A stretch of 39,216 bases of DNA from the NCBI GenBank assembly GCA_964584305.1, contig CAZOZL010000017.1, forward strand, positions 1 to 39,216, read 5' to 3'. The notes under the pieces are model-generated. The model was not told where the DNA came from. It saw only the letters and a list, made by a program, of their open reading frames with translations, and did not search any database. Each line of letters begins with the position of its first letter. Position 1 is the stretch's first letter. Below, one piece after another: positions 15,126 to 22,021 of the stretch. The stretch is from SB11 sp964584305. Lineage in GTDB: Bacteria; Bacteroidota; Bacteroidia; UBA8524. A program made the translations under genes and the position numbers.

Positions 15126-16597
15126 TTTTGTATAAATTTAATACTGGCATCTATATATTGGTGCATATAGGTATCTTGCTTAATAAACGGTACAACGGCA
15201 CGGTACTTTTCTCTAAGTTTTTCTATCGTACTGCTTGATTTTGCGCCTTCTCGAAAATCTAACGCCTGCATAGCTGTAAATAATTCAATGGCTAAAATAC
15301 GCTCTAAATTTTCAACTACTTTGTAGGCTTTTGTAGCGGCGTTTGCGCCCATACTCACATGGTCTTCTTGCCCGTTTGATGAGGTTATACTATCTATTGA
15401 TGCAGGTGTACAATACTGTTTGTTTTGACTTACAATACTGGCAGCAGTGTATTGCGGTATCATAAACCCAGAGTTTAACCCTGGTTCTGCTACTAAAAAT
15501 TCAGGTAGTTCACGCTTACCGCTAATTAGCAAGTAAGTTCTGCGTTCAGAGATACTCCCCAATTCAGCCATTGCTATTGCCAAATAATCTAAAGGTAAGG
15601 CAATGGGTTGCCCATGAAAGTTACCCCCCGATAGTATATCACCATTGTTAGCAAAAATTAAAGGATTATCCGTTACGCTATTAATCTCGGTGTGTACCGT
15701 TTGTTTTATGTAGGCTAAAGCATCTTTGGTTGCGCCATGTACTTGCGGTATGCAACGAAAAGAGTAAGGGTCTTGCACTGCTTTGCCTTCCTGTTTCACT
15801 ATTTCACTACCCAGCAATAACTCTGTTAAATAGGTGGAGGTGTGCATATGTCCTTCATGCGGGCGGATACTCGCAATTCGCTTATCAAAGGCATTGATAT
15901 TGCCATTAAATGCTTCAAAAGAAACTGCCGCAATAGTATCAGCCCAAAGGGTAAGTTGCTGTGCCTTTAGTACGCAATGGCAGGCGTAGGCACTCATAAA
16001 TTGTGTACCGTTTATTAGCCCTATGCCTTCTTTGGCTTGTAATTCAATATTGGGTTTCCCTATTATTTTATTGGCTTGGCTGCCGTGTAGTTTTTTCCCT
16101 TTATGGTAAATTTCTCCCTCGCCCAAAAGCGGTAAACTCATGTGTGCTAAGGGTGCTAAATCTCCCGAAGCACCCAAACTGCCCTGCTGATACACTACAG
16201 GCGTAATATCATTATTAAAATAGTCTATTAATCGCTGTACGGTTTCAAGTTGCACGCCTGAGTAGCCATAGCTTAACGATTGTGCTTTTAGCACCAACAT
16301 TAGTTTTACTATCGCTTGAGGAACTTCATCGCCCGTTCCGCAGGCATGAGAAACCAGCAAGTTGTATTGCAGTTGGTTTAGCGCATCATTATCTATTTGT
16401 TTATCGTACAGTGAGCCAAAACCTGTATTAATGCCATAAATGGGTTTATCATTGGTTTTTAGTTTGTTTTCTAAAAACTCACGGCTTTTTTTTATCTGCC
16501 CCACTACTGTTTCTGATAGTTCTACCTGCGCCCCTTCTTGTTGTAGTGCGTATATGTTTTCTAAGGTTAAAAATCTATCTATTTTATGCTTAATCAC
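15122..16597 (-). CDS. hutH: Histidine ammonia-lyase
   Basis: Aromatic amino acid lyase that eliminates ammonia from L-histidine to give urocanate. It has 491 residues. The MIO cofactor forms from A143-S144-G145 in GSLGASGDLAPLAHMS. Other signatures are YGINTGFG at 54-61, LLVSHACGTGDE at 80-91, and CIPQVHGATKDAL. SHACGTG and PQVHG match bacterial histidine lyases rather than the SHSSGTG of the Flavobacterium tyrosine lyase, so histidine is the likely substrate. It starts with GTG; no ATG is available nearby. The rest of the hut pathway (hutU, hutI, hutG) is not in the window. hisS lies directly upstream on the same strand, 80 bases away, but shares histidine only by name of substrate. Confidence 0.93.
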   Translation of the reverse strand: MIKHKIDRFLTLENIYALQQEGAQVELSETVVGQIKKSREFLENKLKTNDKPIYGINTGFGSLYDKQIDNDALNQLQYNLLVSHACGTGDEVPQAIVKLMLVLKAQSLSYGYSGVQLETVQRLIDYFNNDITPVVYQQGSLGASGDLAPLAHMSLPLLGEGEIYHKGKKLHGSQANKIIGKPNIELQAKEGIGLINGTQFMSAYACHCVLKAQQLTLWADTIAAVSFEAFNGNINAFDKRIASIRPHEGHMHTSTYLTELLLGSEIVKQEGKAVQDPYSFRCIPQVHGATKDALAYIKQTVHTEINSVTDNPLIFANNGDILSGGNFHGQPIALPLDYLAIAMAELGSISERRTYLLISGKRELPEFLVAEPGLNSGFMIPQYTAASIVSQNKQYCTPASIDSITSSNGQEDHVSMGANAATKAYKVVENLERILAIELFTAMQALDFREGAKSSSTIEKLREKYRAVVPFIKQDTYMHQYIDASIKFIQK

Positions 16598-16677
16598 TTT
16601 TTTTGGATATTAGTTATTGGTACTTAATTTTTTGTTTACAGTTTGGTATTGTAAGTTCTTTTATGCTTTTATCCCTT

Positions 16678-18054
16678 CTACTGCGCTCTATTTTTAATTA
16701 TTAATTCTATCACTTGGCTAATAGAGTATTTGGCTTGCTCGCCACTATTTAGGTTTTTCAAAGTAAGTTGCCCCGTTTCCATTTCAGTATCACCAATAAT
16801 TACAACAAAGGGAATTTGGTTTTTATTGGCAAAATCAAGTTGCTTTTTCAGCTTGGTATCCGTAGGATAAATTTCGGTATTAATGCCTGCTTGCCTTGTT
16901 TTTGCAGCTAATGGCATTGCGTAGGTTAATCCCTCACTTGTTATACAACAAAAAAGCAATTGGGTAAAGTTATTTTGCTGTTTAGGAAAAAGGTTTAGCT
17001 CTTCCATAACATCATAAATTCTATCTGCCCCAAAAGAAATTCCCACGCCCGAAACACCTTTTAGTCCAAAAATACCAGTCAGGTCATCATATCTTCCACC
17101 CCCCCCAACGCTACCCATTTTAACATTGTTTGCAGTAACTTCAAAAATTGCCCCTGTATAGTAGTTTAGCCCACGGGCAAGGGTAAGGTCTATTTTTAGC
17201 TTACTAAAATCAAAGCCTGCCGCTTCAAGATAGCTTAACATTGTTTCCAGTTCTTCAATTCCTTTTTTGCCATCAATGCTACCAGCTAAAACCGTTTTTA
17301 AATAGGTTATAGTAGAGGCATTATCCCCCTCAAAACCAATTATTTCAGTGGCTTTAGCAGCTTGGTGTTGGGTAAGCCCGTTGTTTAGTAACTCTTTTTC
17401 TACCCCATCAATACCTATTTTATCCAGCTTATCAATGGCTATGGTAAAGGCGGTGAGTTTATCTTCAACACCCAATGTTTGTGCTATACCCATTAGCACT
17501 TTACGGTTATTTATTTTTATGGTAACGTTAATGCCCAATTGTTCAAAAGCCTCGGCATATATCATAGCCAAGTCTGCTTCATTCAGTAGCGAGTTAGAGC
17601 CAATAATATCGGCATCGCATTGGTAAAATTCACGGTAACGCCCTCTTTGCGGTCTATCAGCACGCCACACAGGTTGCATTTGGTAGCGGCGAAAGGGGAA
17701 AGTAATATCGTTTTGGTGCATTACCACATAGCGTGCAAACGGCACTGTAAGGTCATAACGTAACCCCTTCTCGCTTACTTGCGCAACAAGTTTGGCACTA
17801 TTGCGCTCGTCCCAATCAGTAGCATTGGCTTTTTTGGCAAAATCGCCCGAGTTAAGTACTTTAAACAAAAGAGTATCTCCCTCATCGCCATATTTGCCTG
17901 TAAGCGTGCTCAAGTTTTCCATACTTGGGGTTTCAATAGGCTTGAAACCGTAGCGCATAAAAACTTGCTCTATGGTGCTAAAAATATACCTTCTTCGCAC
18001 TACTTCAAGTGGCGAAAAATCCCTTGTTCCTTTGGGTACTGATGGTTTTTGCAT
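16678..18054 (-). CDS. hisS: Histidine--tRNA ligase
   Basis: Class II aminoacyl-tRNA synthetase charging tRNA-His. With the ATG at 18054 it has 458 residues and begins MQKPSVPKGTRDFSP, the usual N-terminus; the frame extends to a TTG at 18066, but that codon lies in the -7 box. Motif 2 is PVWRADRPQRGRYREFYQCD; the histidine-binding segment is LARGLNYYTGAIFEV; motif 3 is GVGISFGADRIYDVM. The C-terminal anticodon-binding domain spans about the last 100 residues (TEIYPTDTKLKKQLDFANK, then PFVVIIGDTEMETGQLTLKN). Nothing is unusual. Its expression is probably driven by the TACCTTTG box just upstream. Confidence 0.97.
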   Translation of the reverse strand: MQKPSVPKGTRDFSPLEVVRRRYIFSTIEQVFMRYGFKPIETPSMENLSTLTGKYGDEGDTLLFKVLNSGDFAKKANATDWDERNSAKLVAQVSEKGLRYDLTVPFARYVVMHQNDITFPFRRYQMQPVWRADRPQRGRYREFYQCDADIIGSNSLLNEADLAMIYAEAFEQLGINVTIKINNRKVLMGIAQTLGVEDKLTAFTIAIDKLDKIGIDGVEKELLNNGLTQHQAAKATEIIGFEGDNASTITYLKTVLAGSIDGKKGIEELETMLSYLEAAGFDFSKLKIDLTLARGLNYYTGAIFEVTANNVKMGSVGGGGRYDDLTGIFGLKGVSGVGISFGADRIYDVMEELNLFPKQQNNFTQLLFCCITSEGLTYAMPLAAKTRQAGINTEIYPTDTKLKKQLDFANKNQIPFVVIIGDTEMETGQLTLKNLNSGEQAKYSISQVIELIIKNRAQ

Positions 18055-18063
18055 GAATAGAGG

Positions 18064-18071
18064 CAAAGGTA
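18064..18071 (-). promoter_or_regulatory. -7 promoter element of hisS
   Basis: TACCTTTG (minus strand), followed by CC, matches TAnnTTTG and ends 9 bases before the ATG at 18054. It overlaps the in-frame TTG at 18066 and so argues against that start. Confidence 0.55.
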
Positions 18072-18083
18072 ATTAAATTTGAC

Positions 18084-18197
18084 GTTAGCTTTAAAAGCGT
18101 TTAAGTAGAGAATAATAAAATACTGAAAAAACTACTCAGCATATTCGCAATAGTGCTGATACTTTCAGTTTGTAAAAAACGTTTTATCAAGAATTAA
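18084..18197 (+). pseudogene. Decayed copy of the Omp28-like gene's leader and signal peptide
   Basis: This stretch aligns with the leader and start of the Omp28-like lipoprotein gene at 24717. Shared blocks are TTTAAAAGCGT, TAAGTAGA, then ATTCGCAATA, TGCTGATA, TTTCAG and TTGTAAAAAA. The start codon corresponds to CTG here (18123). In frame it encodes (L)KKLLSIFAIVLILSVC, then KKRFIKN and a stop at 18195-18197, whereas the intact gene continues for 270 residues. The lipobox LSVC is preserved. I call it a truncated duplicate; a real 24-residue lipoprotein read from CTG is the alternative. It sits alone on the plus strand between minus-strand genes. Confidence 0.7.
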
Positions 18198-18245
18198 AAT
18201 AAGAGAATATGCAACTGAAAATTGTATGATTTTTCAACAAAAAAG

Positions 18246-18263
18246 GGAGGGCTAAAGCCCTCC
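18246..18263 (-). terminator. Terminator of the membrane protein/SDR operon
   Basis: GGAGGGC, loop TAAA, GCCCTCC: a 7-bp GC-rich stem. On the minus strand it is followed by CCTTTTTTG, and it lies 28 bases beyond the stop at 18291. Confidence 0.85.
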
Positions 18264-18290
18264 TAAATCTTACTATCCTTTTTCTGAAAC

Positions 18291-18788
18291 TTACTTTGTT
18301 TGCTCAATAATATGCTTGTAGTATATGTGCGCCCGCTCTTCTGAAAAATGATCAATAACAAATATTGCAAGCATTACTAAAATTAAGCCTATTCCTATTG
18401 CCCTGCCTATGGGTGTTGCCCAAAGTACGAAGCACAACATACCAATTACGCCTAATATAGCAGCCACATATCTAATTTTGGGATACCAGCCTATAAAATT
18501 TTCGGTACGTTCTTTTTCTGCTTTTACAAATGCTTTAGGATTCTCTTTATACATAACGGGGAAATTAGAAATGCGTTTGGAAGAACTAATGAACATTGTA
18601 ACACTTACACTTAAAAACATAATTCCTACTACCAATAAAGGAAAAAACATTGCTTTCGCATTTGCAGTTGTACCCACCTTGTAAAAAAGAATGGCTAAAA
18701 TAGTGGTTGATAAACCAAAAATAAGAATTAAACGACCTTCAAATATTTCGCCTTTAATCCACACGATACTGTAATTTATAAGCTCCAT
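18291..18788 (-). CDS. Small integral membrane protein of unknown function
   Basis: A 165-residue protein with four predicted membrane helices (about 20-38, 45-68, 105-125 and 127-147), grouped in two hairpins. The loop between helices 2 and 3 is polar and basic (SSSKRISNFPVMYKENPKAFVKAEKER). The last 20 residues are charged, with several His (HFSEERAHIYYKHIIEQ). I recognise no family. It follows the SDR gene after 7 bases and precedes the terminator at 18246, so it is the last gene of the SDR unit and should share the TetR operator. A role in transport or in handling a hydrophobic compound would fit the context, but is inference. Confidence 0.8.
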   Translation of the reverse strand: MELINYSIVWIKGEIFEGRLILIFGLSTTILAILFYKVGTTANAKAMFFPLLVVGIMFLSVSVTMFISSSKRISNFPVMYKENPKAFVKAEKERTENFIGWYPKIRYVAAILGVIGMLCFVLWATPIGRAIGIGLILVMLAIFVIDHFSEERAHIYYKHIIEQTK

Positions 18789-18795
18789 AGTTGTA

Positions 18796-19623
18796 TTATT
18801 TAACTTGACTCATTATCACTTTATCAAACATTTTATCACTAACCAACCAACGCATAAACATCAATGGTTTTGCAAGTTTTCCTGCTACATACCTTGTTTT
18901 TGGTTTACGTGCTTTTACTGCTTTCGCAATCACATTAGCAATAACTGATGGGGATGAACTTGCGCTTTCCTTATCATAATTTTCTTTAGTTGCCTTAGCT
19001 ACTGAGTATGCCATTTTTGAGTAGGCTGTGTTGCCTGAACGGTCTAATAAAGGCTGGCTCATCACGTCTCCAAATTCTGTTACTATTAATCCAGGTTCTA
19101 TTATCACCACATCAATACCAAAAGGGTTTAACTCTAAGCGTAATGAATCGCTCCACCCTTCTAAAGCGTGCTTGGTGGCATAGTACCATGCCCCAAGCGG
19201 GGTATATATTTTACCCCCTATGGATGAAATATTAATAATAATTCCCGTTTTTTTCTCCCGCATATATGGCAGTACTTTTTGGGTTAGGCTTGCCAAACCA
19301 AAAATATTTACTTCAAACTGGCGGCGAGCATCTTCAATAGTTGTATCCTCTACTGCACCATAAATAGCGTAACCCGCATTGTTTACCAATACATCTACCC
19401 CATTATAATTTTTCTTAATCTCATTCATCACCGCTACAATATCCTCTTCTTTGGTAATGTCCATTTTCAGAATTACTGCTCCTTTTGCCTCAAGGTCTCT
19501 CATGTTTTCTACCCTGCGGGCGGCTACATAAACAGTTAAGCCATCGGCTAATAATTTTAACGCAGTTGCTTTACCAATTCCTGATGATGCCCCTGTTACT
19601 AATGCTACTTTCTGTATTGCCAT
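18796..19623 (-). CDS. Classical short-chain dehydrogenase/reductase
   Basis: NAD(P)-dependent oxidoreductase, 275 residues. Rossmann motif TGASSGIG at 10-17, AARR after the second strand (suggesting NADP), NNAG at 81-84, catalytic Ser at 133/134 (NISSIGG), and Tyr147/Lys151 in YYATK. The C-terminal part is longer than in minimal SDRs and resembles the retinol-dehydrogenase/YqjQ-like group that reduces lipid-like carbonyls. It is followed by the membrane protein gene after 7 bases. A 14-base perfect palindrome 26 bases upstream of the ATG is almost identical to one at the tetR start, so it is probably repressed by the neighbouring TetR regulator. The substrate is unknown. Confidence 0.93.
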   Translation of the reverse strand: MAIQKVALVTGASSGIGKATALKLLADGLTVYVAARRVENMRDLEAKGAVILKMDITKEEDIVAVMNEIKKNYNGVDVLVNNAGYAIYGAVEDTTIEDARRQFEVNIFGLASLTQKVLPYMREKKTGIIINISSIGGKIYTPLGAWYYATKHALEGWSDSLRLELNPFGIDVVIIEPGLIVTEFGDVMSQPLLDRSGNTAYSKMAYSVAKATKENYDKESASSSPSVIANVIAKAVKARKPKTRYVAGKLAKPLMFMRWLVSDKMFDKVIMSQVK

Positions 19624-19648
19624 GATTTATATTATTTATTTTTTTTAT

Positions 19649-19665
19649 AGTGAGTACTCACTTAC
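19649..19665. promoter_or_regulatory. TetR operator upstream of the SDR gene
   Basis: AGTGAGTACTCACTTAC; its first 14 bases are a perfect palindrome. It differs by one base in 17 from the site at 20211-20227. It lies between the tetR stop and the SDR start. Confidence 0.7.
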
Positions 19666-19683
19666 TATTGTGAGAAATTTTTT

Positions 19684-20205
19684 TTATACTTTGTATTTAG
19701 ATTTTAATAAATTAACCGTTGCTTTAATATTAGTGCTGTTATGCAGTAATAGATGAGTTGCCATTCCATCAAAATATTGTAATAACAAATCAGCCTCTGC
19801 ATCAGGAAAATCATACCCCAACTTCTGAAAAGCATTTACCAATGCCACCTTCAAAGGTTCAAGTTTGCCTGCATCATACCCCCCTTTTTGCCATTTTAGT
19901 GAATATATTAACCGCCAGTAGGTATATTCATTAGGGTTTATAGCCGCAGGTAATTCAATAAATTTTCTTAGTATTTCTTTAGGATTACTCTCAAAAACTA
20001 TGCTTCCAAAATATTTATTGGCTTTCTCATTCCCCTTTTCTAATATAGCATTTAGTAAGCCTTCTTTATTTGTGAAATGACGAAAAATTAACCCCTCTGA
20101 CACGCCTGCCTTTTTTGCAATCATGTTGGTTGATACAGAATTTACCCCCTCATTAGCAAAAAGTTCTAAAGCTGCCTTCAAAATATTCTCTTGTTTTTCA
20201 GTCAT
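19684..20205 (-). CDS. TetR family transcriptional regulator
   Basis: Dimeric repressor, 173 residues from the ATG at 20205 (MTEKQENILKAALELF). The frame also has a GTG at 20223, but that lies inside the operator and at about the mRNA start. The N-terminal helix-turn-helix is clear: ALELFANEGVNSVSTNMIAKKAGVSEGLIFRHFTNKEGLL. The C-terminal ligand and dimer domain is unremarkable and not assignable to a ligand. The promoter upstream has both consensus boxes, with a palindromic operator directly after the -7 box, so autorepression is likely. The same operator recurs before the SDR gene downstream. It is divergent from the secreted-protein/SDR pair at 20365, which may also be a target. Confidence 0.92.
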   Translation of the reverse strand: MTEKQENILKAALELFANEGVNSVSTNMIAKKAGVSEGLIFRHFTNKEGLLNAILEKGNEKANKYFGSIVFESNPKEILRKFIELPAAINPNEYTYWRLIYSLKWQKGGYDAGKLEPLKVALVNAFQKLGYDFPDAEADLLLQYFDGMATHLLLHNSTNIKATVNLLKSKYKV

Positions 20206-20210
20206 AAAAA

Positions 20211-20227
20211 AGTGAGTAATCACTTAC
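20211..20227. promoter_or_regulatory. TetR operator at its own promoter
   Basis: AGTGAGTAATCACTTAC, with the inverted repeat AAGTGA-GTAA-TCACTT at 20210-20225, starts right after the tetR -7 box and covers the expected mRNA start. It matches the 19649 site at 16 of 17 positions. Confidence 0.7.
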
Positions 20228-20256
20228 AAATATATTATTCTTTTTTATTCTTCAAA
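20227..20256 (-). promoter_or_regulatory. Complete promoter of tetR
   Basis: On the minus strand TTTG (20256-20253), 18 bases, then TATATTTG (20234-20227): a full match to the Bacteroidota TTTG/TAnnTTTG pattern. The ATG at 20205 is 21 bases below the -7 box. Confidence 0.75.
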
Positions 20257-20364
20257 AAAAACTTCAACAAAGTTAGCTGAACTAAATCACCCAGAAATTG
20301 AACTAATCTGAAAAACTATTCCCTCAATTCTCCTACACCTTTGCATCACAAAAAAACAAATACA

Positions 20365-21000
20365 ATGAATAGAATATTTTTAACACTTGTGATGGCATTA
20401 TTTACCATTACAACAGTAACGGCACAAAACCTTAACACAACCAATGGTGGCTATGCTAAGAAAAGAAAAATAGAAGGCAAAAAATTCAAGGTTAAATACT
20501 ATGAGTATGAAGTAAAAAATACTACAATTGATGAAGTGTGGGCAGAATTAGCGGGCAACTATGTTAATGTAGGTCAAATTCATAAGGCAATAGACTCATC
20601 AAGCTGCGAAAGTGGTGATACTACTGAAGGGGTTGGAGCATCACGTTATTGCAGTATTCAATTTGCAGGGCAAGAATTGGAAATTAAAGAACGCATTATC
20701 AATATTAAGGAAGAGAAAAACCGTAAAGAATATACCTATGATGTATATGAGAGTACTAACTTTCCTGCAAAAGTGTATAACACTTGGATAGTTAGGAAAA
20801 GTGATGATGGAAAAATATATATCGGTAATGTTTTTATTATGAGAGGCAAACCGTCAATAATGTCTGGGATGATGATGCGAAAACTTACGAAACTAAAAGC
20901 ACAAAGAAACTCTGTATTGGCTTATGTGCATTTTTTTGAAACAGGAGAGAAAAAGGTTGACCCAGCTATTTTTGATAAGCTATACCCCGAGATTAATTAA
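20365..21000 (+). CDS. Secreted SRPBCC-like protein of unknown function
   Basis: A 211-residue protein, taking the ATG at 20365 (MNRIFLTLVMALF). The frame is open upstream to a TTG that overlaps a promoter-like CACCTTTG at 20336-20343. A signal peptide ends at about TAQN. The mature part has the rhythm of a START/Bet v1-like (SRPBCC) domain, which makes a hydrophobic pocket: an opening strand (KYYEYEVKNTTIDEVWAELAGNY), a middle of repeated strands (KERIINIKEEKNRKEYTYDVY), and a final helix. This fold call is tentative. It is 16 bases upstream of the second SDR gene, so the two form a unit; binding a lipid-like substrate would fit but is inference. Confidence 0.78.
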   Translation: MNRIFLTLVMALFTITTVTAQNLNTTNGGYAKKRKIEGKKFKVKYYEYEVKNTTIDEVWAELAGNYVNVGQIHKAIDSSSCESGDTTEGVGASRYCSIQFAGQELEIKERIINIKEEKNRKEYTYDVYESTNFPAKVYNTWIVRKSDDGKIYIGNVFIMRGKPSIMSGMMMRKLTKLKAQRNSVLAYVHFFETGEKKVDPAIFDKLYPEIN

Positions 21001-21016
21001 TACTAAATTAAGAAAA

Positions 21017-22003
21017 ATGAATTCTAAAACACAAAAAGTAGCTTTAGTAACAGGTGCAAACTCAGGTATCGGGTTGGAAACCGTGAAACAGTTAAGCAAA
21101 CAGTTTTATGATAAAATAATATTGGCTTGCCGTACTTTAGAAAAGGGTGAAATTACTCGCCTCCAACTAATTAAAGAAGGTTTTAAAGATGTGTACACTC
21201 CTTTAGCTATTGATGTAGCCGAAGCACAGCCAGCATATAAAGCTGTTGAGGTATTACAAAAAGCCGGAGAACAAATAGATTTATTAGTTTTAAATGCCTG
21301 TGTTAGCCCAGGCAAATTAACTAAAAACACGAAGGGTATGGAGCTAACATTTGCTTCTGCCTTATTTGGACATCATATATTAGCTAAAGGATTATTAGAT
21401 GCCAATTTACTTTCAGAAAATGCTAGGATAGTAACAGCAGGTTCAGAAGCTGCAAGAGGGGATGTACCTGGAATGGGCTTACCTGATATTGACTCACTGG
21501 TAAAGCACAACTACAAAGGTGATACGGAGGGGGCTTTAAAATCCTTCTTGTTTCCAGCACCATCACACCAATATACCTCTATGAAAACATACGCGATGGT
21601 GAAACTATATGTTAGTTTATGGACAAGTGCATTGGCTAGAAAATTACCAAATGGAATGGTTGCCAACAGTATTTCGCCTGGAAGTACACCTAATACCAAT
21701 TTTATTAGGCATCAATCATTTGCCATGAAACATATTATGATACCTCTAATGAAAACTATCGGTCCATATATAGGAATGGCTGGGTCTATTGAGGATGCTG
21801 CACTTAGATATTTAAAAGTAGTAGATATGAATGCAGAAACTAATGGTAAATTTTGGGCTTCTAAAAAAGGTAAAATGACAGGATCTTTAGCCATTTTCTC
21901 CTCTAAATATATTGATAACAAAAGCTATCAAGATAGTATTTGGGATATAATTGATGGTTTAGCCATAAAAAGTAAAGCCAATAAAGAAATAGAGAGTAAT
22001 TAA
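21017..22003 (+). CDS. Short-chain dehydrogenase/reductase, extended type
   Basis: NAD(P)-dependent oxidoreductase, 328 residues from the ATG at 21017; the frame is open from 20924 inside the previous gene, but TGANSGIG must sit near the N-terminus. Motifs: TGANSGIG at 12-19, ACRT after the second strand, NAC in place of NNAG at 93-95, Ser143, Tyr192 and Lys196 in YAMVK, and NSISPG. The length and the LFGHHIL segment resemble the protochlorophyllide-reductase/WWOX-like SDRs. It shares little with the SDR at 18796 beyond the fold, so it is not a recent duplicate. Its last codons and stop form the left half of a 39-base palindrome shared with the convergent MBL gene. Confidence 0.9.
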   Translation: MNSKTQKVALVTGANSGIGLETVKQLSKQFYDKIILACRTLEKGEITRLQLIKEGFKDVYTPLAIDVAEAQPAYKAVEVLQKAGEQIDLLVLNACVSPGKLTKNTKGMELTFASALFGHHILAKGLLDANLLSENARIVTAGSEAARGDVPGMGLPDIDSLVKHNYKGDTEGALKSFLFPAPSHQYTSMKTYAMVKLYVSLWTSALARKLPNGMVANSISPGSTPNTNFIRHQSFAMKHIMIPLMKTIGPYIGMAGSIEDAALRYLKVVDMNAETNGKFWASKKGKMTGSLAIFSSKYIDNKSYQDSIWDIIDGLAIKSKANKEIESN

Positions 22004-22021
22004 ATTACTCTCTATTTCTTT
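21983..22021. terminator. Bidirectional terminator overlapping both gene ends
   Basis: Arms 21983-22001 and 22003-22021 (19 bases each) are perfect reverse complements around a single centre base. The left arm encodes the last residues of the SDR (KEIESN then stop); the right arm covers the stop and last lysines of the MBL protein. The A-rich and T-rich ends suit termination on both strands. Confidence 0.8.

Noticed and set aside
18055..18066. TTG start for hisS at 18066
   Set aside because: The codon is within the -7 box, and MQKPSVPKGTRDF from the ATG at 18054 is the standard N-terminus.
20206..20223. GTG start for tetR at 20223
   Set aside because: It lies inside the palindromic operator and at the predicted mRNA start; the ATG at 20205 gives a normal TetR N-terminus.
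18796..22003. The two SDR genes as a recent duplication
   Set aside because: They share only the fold motifs; lengths, NNAG versus NAC, and C-termini differ strongly.
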